A DNA stretch of 40,091 nucleotides from Amycolatopsis keratiniphila subsp. keratiniphila (GTDB lineage: Bacteria; Actinomycetota; Actinomycetes; Mycobacteriales; Pseudonocardiaceae): positions 125,653-165,743 of the forward strand of contig NZ_LQMT02000041.1 of the NCBI RefSeq assembly GCF_001620365.2, given 5' to 3'. A model generated the notes under the pieces. The model did no database searches. It was not told where the DNA came from and saw only the letters and a list, made by a program, of their open reading frames with translations. The stretch's first letter is position 1. The number at the start of each line of letters is the position of its first letter. The position numbers and the translations under genes were made by a program. Below are positions 1 to 7,885 of this stretch, in pieces.

Positions 1-100
1 CCTGAAGGTAGTGAAGGAGGCCTTCACACCTTCCCCAGTACGTGAAGGCCCCCTTCACTGCGCTAGACGCAATGAAGGGGGCCTTCACGTACTTCAGGGA
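1..100. repeat. Cluster of GTGAAGG...CCTTCAC palindromes
   Basis: Three short palindromes of one kind occur at 11-27, 42-58 and 73-88, each a GTGAAGG or TGAAGG arm facing CCTTCA or CCTTCAC. The second and third also form a perfect 21-bp inverted repeat (37-57 with 73-93) around a 15-nt loop. The outer segments 1-17 and 83-99 are complementary at most positions. The block lies downstream of the minus-strand ATPase gene and beside an unseen gene on the left. It could act as a bidirectional terminator or be a mobile palindromic element; the sequence does not decide. Confidence 0.75.
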
Positions 101-108
101 CCCAAACC

Positions 109-162
109 GGTGGTCGTGAGTGGCGATAAGGGTTAGAACCCGAAACGCCATTCACGACCACC
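109..162. repeat. 17-bp inverted repeat with nested hairpin
   Basis: Arms 109-125 and 146-162 are complementary at 16 of 17 positions, and the one mismatch leaves a G-U pair in plus-strand RNA. The 20-nt loop contains its own small hairpin (GGGTT facing AACCC). It belongs to a different sequence family from the flanking palindromes, so several palindrome types are stacked here. Confidence 0.7.
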
Positions 163-193
163 CGGGCCGATCGCTCGCTTGCCCTCCAGCGAC

Positions 194-246
194 GTTGCGA
201 AAGCCACTTTCGCAACCTTCAACGTTGCGAAAGTGGCTTCCGCAAC
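194..246. repeat. Paired GTTGCGAAAG palindromes
   Basis: Two near-identical 23-bp palindromes (194-216 and 224-246) start with GTTGCGAAAG and end with a TTTCGCAAC-type arm. The first has perfect 10-bp arms around a 3-nt loop. The second has one mismatch that is a G-U pair in minus-strand RNA. They are inverted copies of each other, 7 nt apart, and end 18 nt before the stop codon of the ATPase gene, where they may terminate its transcript. Confidence 0.75.
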
Positions 247-263
247 GTGCCGCGCGCGGCAGG

Positions 264-1229
264 TCAGGCGTCCTGCCCGGCGAGCGCCGGCCCCAGCACG
301 AACTCCGGATCCACCTGGGCCGTGAGATCCTCCCCGGCCCGACCGCTGCCCCAAGCCCGCGCGTTGCGCAGGTGGAACTCGACGCCCTGACGCTGGTAAC
401 GCGCCCAGTCGCGCTGCTCGCCGTCGACGGTCGCGAGCATCGAGCCCAGCGTTCCGAGGTTGTGCGCCTCGAGTTCGCCGATCGGGCGCGCGCGGCCGCG
501 TTCGGCGGCGCGGACGTGCCGCGAGTTCTCCATCCAGCCCAGCAGGGCGTCGCCGACCTCTTCGCGCAGGAACTCGATGTCCTCGTCCTCGGTCACCTTG
601 TTGCCCACGACGACCAGCCGCACCCCGAAGTCCCGCGCGTAGTCGGCGTACTGCCGGTACACGCCGACACTGCGCACGGTCGGCTCGCACACCAGGAACG
701 TCACGTCGAACCGCGTGAACAGCCCGGACGCGAACGCGTCGGCGCCCGCGGTCATGTCCATGACGACGTACTCGCCCGCGTCGTCGATCATGTGGTTCAG
801 CAGCAGCTCCGCCGCGCCGACCTTCGAGTGGTAGCAGGCGACGCCGAGGTCGTCCTCGTCGAACTGCCCGGTGACGCCGAGCCGCACGCCGCCGAACTCG
901 CGGAAGCACGCCTCGAAGATCGGGTTGTCCTCGAACGGCCGGACCAGCCGTGACCCGCGCCCCGGAGGCGTCGTCTTGATCATCGAGGCCGCGTCGGCGA
1001 TCCGGGGGTTGTCGCCGCGCAGGTACTCCTTGATCAGGCCCATGTTGTCGCCCAGCGTCGGCCACGCGATGGCCTCCTCCTCGCTCGCGCCGAGCGCGAC
1101 GGCGAGGTGCTGGTTGATGTCCGCGTCGATCGCCAGCACCGGTTTCCCGCCGCCTGCCAGGTACGCGGTGAACAGCGACGCCAGCGTGGTCTTGCCGCTG
1201 CCGCCCTTCCCGACGAACGCGATCTTCAC
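264..1229 (-). CDS. CooC/ParA-type SIMIBI ATPase
   Basis: A 321-residue cytosolic P-loop ATPase of the MinD/ParA/CooC class. The deviant Walker A motif GKGGSGKTT is at residues 7-15, with the extra lysine typical of dimerising members of this class. It is followed by a VLAIDAD segment at about 31-37. CooC members load metal into enzymes and ParA members position cargo; nothing here shows which applies. The GTG start was chosen because AGGAAGG lies 8 nt upstream; an in-frame ATG further up (1292) has no such site. It is divergent from the ribonuclease gene. Its job is unknown and no partner gene is adjacent. Confidence 0.85.
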   Translation of the reverse strand: MKIAFVGKGGSGKTTLASLFTAYLAGGGKPVLAIDADINQHLAVALGASEEEAIAWPTLGDNMGLIKEYLRGDNPRIADAASMIKTTPPGRGSRLVRPFEDNPIFEACFREFGGVRLGVTGQFDEDDLGVACYHSKVGAAELLLNHMIDDAGEYVVMDMTAGADAFASGLFTRFDVTFLVCEPTVRSVGVYRQYADYARDFGVRLVVVGNKVTEDEDIEFLREEVGDALLGWMENSRHVRAAERGRARPIGELEAHNLGTLGSMLATVDGEQRDWARYQRQGVEFHLRNARAWGSGRAGEDLTAQVDPEFVLGPALAGQDA

Positions 1230-1251
1230 GCCACGGCCCTTCCTGTCGTTT

Positions 1252-1272
1252 TGAAAAGGGTATCGGTTTTCA
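1252..1272. promoter_or_regulatory. TGAAAA-N9-TTTTCA palindrome, possible operator
   Basis: A 6-bp perfect inverted repeat with 9-nt spacing lies in the 119-bp divergent region between the ATPase and ribonuclease genes, 23 bp from the ATPase start. The spacing differs from the N3 spacing of Zur boxes. No regulator can be named. Confidence 0.3.
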
Positions 1273-1348
1273 TTTCGATCCGTAACGTACACCCGACCGG
1301 CCCACGCCCGAACGGGCGATCAACGGCGCCGGATCGGGATAGGGTTGG

Positions 1349-2773
1349 GTGGTGCCTCCACTCGTGATCAGGACACATGCGGCGGGAGGGGACTTCGGTC
1401 ACCTGCGCGCCGAGTTCGCGCTGCCGGAGTCGTTCGGGCCCGACGTGCTCGCCGAGGCGGAGGCGGCGGTCGTCGACCCGCTCGAGTCGGCCGGGGACCG
1501 TGAAGACGCCACCGGTCTGCCCTTCGTCACCATCGACCCGCCCGGAGCCAAGGACCTCGACCAGGCGGTGCTGATCGAACGCGCCGACGGTGGCGGGTTC
1601 CGGGTCCACTACGCGATCGCCGATCTGGCCGCGTTCATCCCGCCGGGTGGCGCGCTCGACAAGGAGGCACGCCGCCGAGGCCAGACGCTCTACCTGCCCG
1701 ACGGGAACGTCCCGCTGCACCCGCCGGTGCTGTCCGAGGGCGCGGCGAGCCTGCTGCCGGGGGAGACCCGGCCCGCCGTGCTGTGGACCATCGACGTCGA
1801 CGCGAACGGCGAGCCGACGGCGACCAAGGTCCGCCGGGCGCTGGTCCGGTCCACCCAACAGTTCGACTACGAGACCGTCCAGGCCGCGATCGACGCGGGC
1901 GACCCGCATCCCTCGGTCGCCGCGCTGCCGGAGCTGGGCCGTCTGCGGCGCGAGCTCGCGATCCGGCGCGGCGCGGTCGAACTGCAGCTGCCGGAGCAGG
2001 AGATCAGCGGCGACCCCGACGGCGGCTGGGCGCTGATCCAGCGGCCGCGCAACGACGTCGACGCGTGGAACGCCGAGATCTCGCTGCTCACCGGCATGGC
2101 CGCGGCCAAGATCATGATCGACGCGAAGATCGGTGTCCTGCGCACGCTGCCGCAGCCCGATCCCGAGGCGGTCGAATGGCTGGGCCGGTCCGCGCAGGCG
2201 CTGAACATCGAGTGGCCCGAAGGCAAGAGCGTGTCGGAGTTCCTGGCCGCGCTCGACCCCGGCCGGCCCGCGTCCATGGCGCTTTTCGCCGACACCACAA
2301 GGCTTTTGCGCGGCGCCGGGTACACCGCGTTCGACGGCGGACTGCCGGAGCTGACGACCCACGCCGGGATCGGCGGCGCGTACGCCCATGTCACCGCGCC
2401 GATCCGGCGGCTGGTCGACCGGTTCGCCACCGAGATCTGTCTCGCCGTGAGCGCGGGCCGCGAGGTGCCCGAGTGGGTCCGCGCGGCGCTTTCGGAGGTG
2501 CCGGAACAGATGTCGGCGTCCGACACGCTGGCGGCCAAGGTCGAACGTGCGTGCATCGATCAGGTCGAGGCCTGGGTCATGGCCGAGCACATCGGCGAGG
2601 AGTTCGACGCGATCGTGCTGCGGGCCGACGACGCCAAGTCGGAGATCCTGATCGAGAATCCCCCGGTCATGGGCAAATGCGCGGGCGAGAAGCCGCCGGA
2701 AGGCGAGCGGATCCGCGTCCGGCTCACCGCGGTGGACGTCGACAAGCGGAAACTGTCGTTCGAGCGGGCATGA
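1349..2773 (+). CDS. RNB-domain exoribonuclease (RNase II/R family)
   Basis: A 474-residue RNA-degrading enzyme of the RNase II/R family. The catalytic motif runs from TID (Asp63) to KDLDQA (Asp69, Asp71, Gln72), followed by the conserved VHYAIADLAAF segment. Later APIRRLVDR matches the conserved arginine region. It is shorter than E. coli RNase II (644) and I see neither an N-terminal cold-shock domain nor a C-terminal S1 domain. The fourth metal-site aspartate of RNase II (Asp210) aligns with Gln72; I recall this as common in actinobacterial members. The start is GTG 1349 or the adjacent GTG 1352. The stop overlaps the next start (ATGA), indicating translational coupling. Confidence 0.9.
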   Translation: MVPPLVIRTHAAGGDFGHLRAEFALPESFGPDVLAEAEAAVVDPLESAGDREDATGLPFVTIDPPGAKDLDQAVLIERADGGGFRVHYAIADLAAFIPPGGALDKEARRRGQTLYLPDGNVPLHPPVLSEGAASLLPGETRPAVLWTIDVDANGEPTATKVRRALVRSTQQFDYETVQAAIDAGDPHPSVAALPELGRLRRELAIRRGAVELQLPEQEISGDPDGGWALIQRPRNDVDAWNAEISLLTGMAAAKIMIDAKIGVLRTLPQPDPEAVEWLGRSAQALNIEWPEGKSVSEFLAALDPGRPASMALFADTTRLLRGAGYTAFDGGLPELTTHAGIGGAYAHVTAPIRRLVDRFATEICLAVSAGREVPEWVRAALSEVPEQMSASDTLAAKVERACIDQVEAWVMAEHIGEEFDAIVLRADDAKSEILIENPPVMGKCAGEKPPEGERIRVRLTAVDVDKRKLSFERA

Positions 2774-3534
2774 TCGACGACCTCGGCGAAGTGGTCCCGC
2801 TGCGCGAACCGGCGTCGCGGGTGGTCTCGCTCGTGCCGTCGCTGACCGAGGCCGTCGAGGTGAGCGCCCCGGGGAGGCTCGCGGGTGTCACGGACTACTG
2901 CACCCATCCGGTGGATCTGGACGTCCCGAGGGTGGGCGGCTCGAAGTACCCGAACGTGGACAAGGTGCTCGAACTCGAACCGGATCTGGTGCTGGCCAAC
3001 TCCGAGGAAAACCGGCCGGAGGACGTGGAACGCCTACGTGCCAACGGAATCCCGGTCTGGGTGATGGAGGCGTCGGCGACCGTGCCCAGTGCGCTCGCCT
3101 CGATCCGGCGGATCCTGACGCAGGCCTACGACCTCGCCGAGCCCGAGTGGCTGGTCGAGGCGGAGGAGATCTGGCGGGAGACCTTGCCGGAGCGTTTCCG
3201 CGCGGTCGTGCCGGTCTGGCGGAAGCCGTGGATCGTGCTCGGCAGGGACACCTTCGGCGGCGACGTGCTGCGTCGCGTCGGAATCGGCAACGTCTACGCC
3301 GATGACGAAGAGCGTTACCCGCGCCCGAAGCTCGACGAGCTCCAAGCGCGCTTCGCTGCCGGAGAAGCGAACCTTCTCGTGTTGCCCGACGAGCCCTACG
3401 AGTTCACTGCCGACGACGGCCCCGAAGCGTTCCCCGGCGCGAAGCACGTCCTGGTCTCCGGCCGCTATCTGACCTGGTACGGCCCTTCACTCGTCGAAGC
3501 GCACGCCAGGCTCACGCGACTCTTGGACGTGTGA
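2770..3534 (+). CDS. BtuF-like helical-backbone metal receptor protein, cytosolic
   Basis: A 254-residue protein of the BtuF/FhuD substrate-binding fold (vitamin B12 or siderophore type). Visible features are SRVVSLVPSLTE near the N terminus, GVTDYCTHP, GGSKYPNVDKVLELEPDLVLA, and a C-terminal half after a long linking helix (about 110-140). Unlike transporter-bound relatives it has no signal peptide or lipobox, so it should stay in the cytoplasm, and no ABC permease is nearby. The ATG overlaps the ribonuclease stop by 4 nt. Ligand and role are unknown; B12 binding is only a family-level guess. Confidence 0.8.
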   Translation: MIDDLGEVVPLREPASRVVSLVPSLTEAVEVSAPGRLAGVTDYCTHPVDLDVPRVGGSKYPNVDKVLELEPDLVLANSEENRPEDVERLRANGIPVWVMEASATVPSALASIRRILTQAYDLAEPEWLVEAEEIWRETLPERFRAVVPVWRKPWIVLGRDTFGGDVLRRVGIGNVYADDEERYPRPKLDELQARFAAGEANLLVLPDEPYEFTADDGPEAFPGAKHVLVSGRYLTWYGPSLVEAHARLTRLLDV

Positions 3535-3549
3535 GCCCGGCGCGCGAGA

Positions 3550-4977
3550 TCAGAGGGTCAGGCCGGTCAGGACCGTGACGCGTTCTTCGGTGAAGTCCGC
3601 CATCGCCGACGCCGGACCTTCGCGGCCAACGCCGGAGTCCTTCACGCCGCCGTAGGGCATCTGGTCGGCCCGGAAGCTCGGAACGTCGCCGACGAGCACA
3701 CCGCCGACACGCAGCTTCGCGGACACGTCGAACGCCGTCGGCAGGTCACGCGTGAACACGCCCGCCTGGAGACCGAAGCGCGAGTCGTTGATCCGGCGCA
3801 CGCCGTCTTCCACCGAGTCGACCCGCGTGATCGACACGACCGGCCCGAAGACCTCGTCGGCCATCACCGACGCGTCTTCCGGCACGTTCGCGAGCACCGT
3901 CGGCTCGACGGTGGCGCCGTCGCGCTTTCCGCCGGTCAGCAGCTCGCCGCCCGCCTCGACCGCGGACGTGATCCACGATTCGACCCGGGTAGCGGCGGCG
4001 GTGTTGATCAGCGGCCCGACGTCGACGCCGTCAGTCCGCGGATTGCCGGTCCCGAGCGCGCGCACCTGCTCCAGCACCTTCGCGCGAAGCTCGTCGTAGA
4101 CGTCGGCGTGCGCGTACACGCGCTGCACCGAGATGCACGACTGGCCGGCCTGGTACATCGCGAACGTCGCGATCCGCTGCGCCGCGAAGTCCAGGTCCGT
4201 CCAATCAGGACAGACGAGAACCGCCGCGTTGCCACCGAGTTCGAGCGCGACGTGCTTGCGCGGCACGCTGTCCCGGATACCCCAGCCCACCGGCACGGAC
4301 CCGGTGAACGACACGACCGGCAGCCGAGGGTCGGCCACCAGTTCGGCCGATTCCTCGTTGCTCACCGGGAGGATCGACCAGCTACCGGCGGGCAGCTGGG
4401 TCTCGGCGAGGATCTCGCCGAGCAGCAACGCGGTCAGCGGCGTCGCGGGCGCGGGCTTGAGCACGATCGGCGCGCCGACCGCGATCGCCGGCGCCACCTT
4501 GTGCGCCACCAGGTTCAGCGGGAAGTTGAACGGGGTGATGCCCAGCACCGGGCCCTTCGGCACCCGGCGCACGAGCGCGAGCCGTCCGGTGCCGCCGGGG
4601 TCGGTGTCGAGCCGCTGCAGGTCACCGGAGAACCGGCGGGCCTCCTCGGCGGCCCAGCGGAACGTCGACGCCGCACGGCCGACCTCGCCGCGCGCCCACT
4701 TCAGCGGCTTGCCGGATTCGGCGGTGATCAGCTGCGCCAGCTCTTCGGACCGCTCACCCAAAACTCGGGACACGTGGTCCAACGCACCCGCCCGGACGTG
4801 CGCGGGCAGCGTCGCGAACTCGTCCTGGACGTCGTGCGCGGCCTGGACCGCGGCTTCGATGTCCGAAGTGGACGGAACGTGGTGCGACCCGGCCTCGCTC
4901 CCGTCGAAGGAGTGACGGACGACGACGGTCTCGTCGCTGGTGACCGGCTTTCCGGCCACCCAGAAGGGGAATGTCAC
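3550..4977 (-). CDS. NAD(P)-dependent aldehyde dehydrogenase, probable succinate-semialdehyde dehydrogenase
   Basis: A 475-residue ALDH-superfamily enzyme. Asn151 (TPFNFP), Glu246 (LELGGN) and nucleophile Cys281 (AGQSCISVQR) are all present. The QSCISVQR context resembles lactaldehyde or GapN-like ALDHs more than classical GabD, so the substrate is not certain. Its GTG start overlaps the stop of gabT by 4 nt (GTGA), so the two are co-translated. That makes succinate semialdehyde, the GabT product, the likely substrate, giving succinate. Expression should follow gabT and the divergent PucR-type regulator. Confidence 0.85.
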   Translation of the reverse strand: MTFPFWVAGKPVTSDETVVVRHSFDGSEAGSHHVPSTSDIEAAVQAAHDVQDEFATLPAHVRAGALDHVSRVLGERSEELAQLITAESGKPLKWARGEVGRAASTFRWAAEEARRFSGDLQRLDTDPGGTGRLALVRRVPKGPVLGITPFNFPLNLVAHKVAPAIAVGAPIVLKPAPATPLTALLLGEILAETQLPAGSWSILPVSNEESAELVADPRLPVVSFTGSVPVGWGIRDSVPRKHVALELGGNAAVLVCPDWTDLDFAAQRIATFAMYQAGQSCISVQRVYAHADVYDELRAKVLEQVRALGTGNPRTDGVDVGPLINTAAATRVESWITSAVEAGGELLTGGKRDGATVEPTVLANVPEDASVMADEVFGPVVSITRVDSVEDGVRRINDSRFGLQAGVFTRDLPTAFDVSAKLRVGGVLVGDVPSFRADQMPYGGVKDSGVGREGPASAMADFTEERVTVLTGLTL

Positions 4978-6305
4978 TTGGAAGCCTCCGTACGGACAGC
5001 GTGCTCCAGGACCGACAGGCCCTCTTCGAGCAGTTCGGTGGACAGGGACAGCGGCGGCAGCAGACGGACGACGTTGCCGTAGGTGCCGCAGGTGAGGACG
5101 ACGACGCCCGCCTGGTGGCAGGCCTGCGCGATCCGCTTGGTCAGGTCGGCGTCGGGTTCGGTGGTGCCCGGCTTCACGAACTCGGCGGCCAGCATCGCGC
5201 CGCGGCCGCGGACGTCGCCGATCACGCCGGTCTCCTCGGCCAGTGCGCGCAGCCGCGGCAGCACCGTGTCCTCGATGCGCTTCGCCGACGCCGCGAGGTT
5301 CTCCTGCCGCATGATCTCGATCGAGCCGAGCGCCGCGGCACACGCGATCGGGTTACCGCCGTAGGTGCCGCCGAGGCCACCCGGACCGACGGCGTCGAGC
5401 AGTTCCGCGCGGCCGGTGACGGCGGCGAGCGGAAGTCCGCCCGCGATGCCCTTGGCGGTGGCGATCAGATCGGGCACGACGTCCTCGTGCGTGGACGCGA
5501 ACCACTCGCCGGTGCGGCAGAAACCGGTCTGCACCTCGTCGGCGACGAAGACGACACCGTTTTCGGTGCACCAGCGGGAAAGCGCGGACAGGAAACCGGG
5601 AGCGGGCTCGATGAAGCCGCCTTCACCCTGCACCGGCTCCAGCACGACGGCCGCGACCTGGTCGCCGCCGATCTGCTTCTCGATGCGGTCGATGGCGATC
5701 CGCGCGGCCTCGGGACCGGACAGGCCGTCGCGGTACGGGTACGACCCCGGCACCCGGTAGACCTCGGGCGCGAACGGGCCGAAACCGTGCTTGTAGGGGA
5801 TGGACTTCGCGGTCAGCGCCATCGTCAGGTTGGTGCGGCCGTGGTAGGCGTGGTCGAACACGACGACCGCCTGGCGGCCGGTCGCGGCGCGGGCGATCTT
5901 GACGGCGTTCTCGACGGCTTCGGCGCCGGAGTTGAACAGCACCGAACGCTTCTCGTGCGTGCCCGGTGTCAGCTTGTCGAGTGCTTCGCACACCTCGACG
6001 TAGCCCTCGTACGGCGTGACCATGAAACACGTGTGCGTGAACCGGCCGGCCTGCTCGCGGACCCGGTCCACGACCGCCGGGGCGGCGTGGCCGACGTTGG
6101 TCACCGCGATGCCGGAACCGAAGTCGATCAGGACGTTGCCGTCGGCGTCGGTGAGCAGGCCGCCTTCGGCCGAGGTGACGTAGACGGGCAGCACCGAGCT
6201 CACGCCCGCGGCGACGACGGCCGCGCGCCGTTGCTGCAGGGCGCGCGAGGCGGGGCCGGGGATCTCGGTGCGCAGCCTGCGCTGTGTTTCGGTGGTGGCG
6301 GTCAC
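4974..6305 (-). CDS. gabT: 4-aminobutyrate--2-oxoglutarate aminotransferase
   Basis: A 443-residue class III PLP aminotransferase that moves the amino group of GABA to 2-oxoglutarate, giving succinate semialdehyde and glutamate. Visible features are NSGAEAVENAVKIAR (cofactor phosphate region), VVFVADEVQTG with Asp256, and the PLP lysine Lys285 in ATAKGIAGGLPL. GTG 6305 was chosen because AGGAG lies 7 nt upstream; a TTG two codons earlier fits that site poorly. It heads a two-gene operon with the aldehyde dehydrogenase and is divergent from a PucR-family regulator gene 110 bp away. Confidence 0.93.
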   Translation of the reverse strand: MTATTETQRRLRTEIPGPASRALQQRRAAVVAAGVSSVLPVYVTSAEGGLLTDADGNVLIDFGSGIAVTNVGHAAPAVVDRVREQAGRFTHTCFMVTPYEGYVEVCEALDKLTPGTHEKRSVLFNSGAEAVENAVKIARAATGRQAVVVFDHAYHGRTNLTMALTAKSIPYKHGFGPFAPEVYRVPGSYPYRDGLSGPEAARIAIDRIEKQIGGDQVAAVVLEPVQGEGGFIEPAPGFLSALSRWCTENGVVFVADEVQTGFCRTGEWFASTHEDVVPDLIATAKGIAGGLPLAAVTGRAELLDAVGPGGLGGTYGGNPIACAAALGSIEIMRQENLAASAKRIEDTVLPRLRALAEETGVIGDVRGRGAMLAAEFVKPGTTEPDADLTKRIAQACHQAGVVVLTCGTYGNVVRLLPPLSLSTELLEEGLSVLEHAVRTEASK

Positions 6306-6375
6306 GGCCAAACTCCTGCGGACGCGAGGGACGGTGGTCGCCCTCCAGGATGGGAGCCGCGCCGGACGGCGTCAG

Positions 6376-6398
6376 CTCGACATCTTGTCGATATCGAG
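6376..6398. promoter_or_regulatory. Candidate operator between gabT and the PucR-type regulator
   Basis: The 110-bp divergent region contains a perfect 10-bp palindrome TCGATATCGA (6388-6397). A wider imperfect inverted repeat has arms CTCGACAT (6376-6383) and ATATCGAG (6391-6398). The same stretch reads as two direct repeats, TCGACATC and TCGATATC, 11 bp apart. Its position suggests a binding site for the PucR-type protein, which would act on both genes. Confidence 0.4.
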
Positions 6399-6415
6399 GC
6401 GTAGAGTTGGACAAC

Positions 6416-7885
6416 ATGGCATTGACCCTCGCCGCCCTGGTGGCCGAACGTTCGCTCGGCCTGCGGGTGCGCGCGGCCGAGGCGGCGCTCGACCGGCCGA
6501 TCGGCTGGGTCCACCCCACCGAACTGACCGATCCGCAGGCCTTCCTCGAAGGGGGCGAACTGCTGCTGACCACCGGCCTCGCCCTCGATGAGATCACCTC
6601 ACCCGGGTACATCCGGCGACTGGTCGACGCGGGCGTGGCGGGGCTCGGTTTCGGGGTCGGCCTCAGCCACGAGAGCATCCCTCGGTCCCTTGTGGACACC
6701 GCGGAGGAGGTCGGGCTCCCGGTACTGGAGGTGCCGAGGAAGACGCCGTTCATCGCGATCACTCGCGCGGTTTCGCGTGCGGTCGCCGCAGACGAGTACG
6801 CGTCGCTCGTGCGCACCGGCAAGGGGCAGCAGGAACTGACGAGGACCGCCGTCGGCAAGGGCGGCCCCGGCGGGGTGGTGCGGAAACTGGCGAAGCTGGT
6901 CGATGGCTGGGTACTCCTGCTCGACTCGTCAGGCGCGGTCATCGAGGCTTCGCCCTCCGCGCGGCCCTTCGCCGACGAACTCCAGGACGATTTCGCGCGG
7001 CTGCGCGCGGGCACGCTGGTGACGGTGGTGGGGGAGTACGAGATCGTGCTGCAGACGCTCGACACGCGCGCCCGGGGCGTGCTCGCCGTCGGCACGCGCG
7101 AGCCGCTCGACGCCGCGGGGCAGCACATCGTCAATACCGCGGTGTCGTTGCTTTCCCTTGCCCTGGAACAGAACCGTGAGCACAGCGGAGCCTTGCGGCG
7201 GTTGAGGTCGGGGCTGTGCGACCTGCTCGCCGCGGGACACGGCGAACTCGCAACACGGACGATGAAGTCGCTCTGGGGTGGTGTCCCGGAAGCCCCGTGG
7301 TCGGTGCTGGCCGTCGCCGGTCCCGCGAGTGCGCGCCGATCGCTCGCCGACGCGCTCGGCGCCGAACTGGCGGGGGAGACGGTGTTCTTCGGCGAGTCCG
7401 GGACGTTCGTGCTCGCCCTCGGCGACGTGGAGGCGGTCGTCCGGCACGCTTCCCGGATCGGCGGATTGCATGCCGGGCTGTCCGAGCCGGTGTCCATAGT
7501 GGACTTCCCAGCGGGGTTACGGCAGGCGAAACAGGCGGCGGAAGCCGCGAAGGCCGAGAGGTCCCCGCTGGTCCGGTTCGCCGAACACGCCGGGCGTGGC
7601 TTCCTGGAAATCGTCGATTCCCAAGCGGCGCAAGCATTTTCGGACAGTCTGCTGGCGCCGCTGCGGCACCACGACGAAACCGGCAGGGGAGAACTGGTCG
7701 CCTCGCTGACCTGCTGGCTCGAACACCACGGTCACTGGGATCTGGCGTCCGCGCGGCTCGGCGTCCACCGGCACACCCTGCGCAACCGCATGCGCAAGGT
7801 CGCCGAACTGACCGGCCGCGATCTCGATTCCCCAGGGGTGCGCGCCGAGTTCTGGCTCGCGCTGCAGGTCAGCGCTCGGACCTGA
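6416..7885 (+). CDS. PucR-family transcriptional regulator, probable GABA regulator
   Basis: A 489-residue regulator with an N-terminal PucR domain (about 3-120, including LTLAALVAERSLGL and EGGELLLTTG) and a C-terminal PucR-type helix-turn-helix (about 425-485, including LASARLGVHRHTLRNRM). The C. glutamicum gabTDP operon is activated by a PucR-type protein, GabR, and the divergent position next to gabT supports the same role here. ATG 6416 begins at the conserved N-terminal domain. The 3' end overlaps the convergent Cache-domain gene by 17 bp. Confidence 0.88.
   Translation: MALTLAALVAERSLGLRVRAAEAALDRPIGWVHPTELTDPQAFLEGGELLLTTGLALDEITSPGYIRRLVDAGVAGLGFGVGLSHESIPRSLVDTAEEVGLPVLEVPRKTPFIAITRAVSRAVAADEYASLVRTGKGQQELTRTAVGKGGPGGVVRKLAKLVDGWVLLLDSSGAVIEASPSARPFADELQDDFARLRAGTLVTVVGEYEIVLQTLDTRARGVLAVGTREPLDAAGQHIVNTAVSLLSLALEQNREHSGALRRLRSGLCDLLAAGHGELATRTMKSLWGGVPEAPWSVLAVAGPASARRSLADALGAELAGETVFFGESGTFVLALGDVEAVVRHASRIGGLHAGLSEPVSIVDFPAGLRQAKQAAEAAKAERSPLVRFAEHAGRGFLEIVDSQAAQAFSDSLLAPLRHHDETGRGELVASLTCWLEHHGHWDLASARLGVHRHTLRNRMRKVAELTGRDLDSPGVRAEFWLALQVSART

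Noticed and set aside
1252..1272. TGAAAA/TTTTCA palindrome as a Zur (zinc) box
   Set aside because: Zur boxes have about 3 nt between these arms; here there are 9.
1783..2769. Fusion of the BtuF-like protein to a longer N-terminal region
   Set aside because: The extra part is an Arg/Gly-rich reading of the ribonuclease gene in another frame; the ATGA overlap gives a better start.
4978..5343. Long N-terminal extension of the first aldehyde dehydrogenase
   Set aside because: It is the gabT coding sequence in another frame; the ALDH fold begins at GTG 4977.
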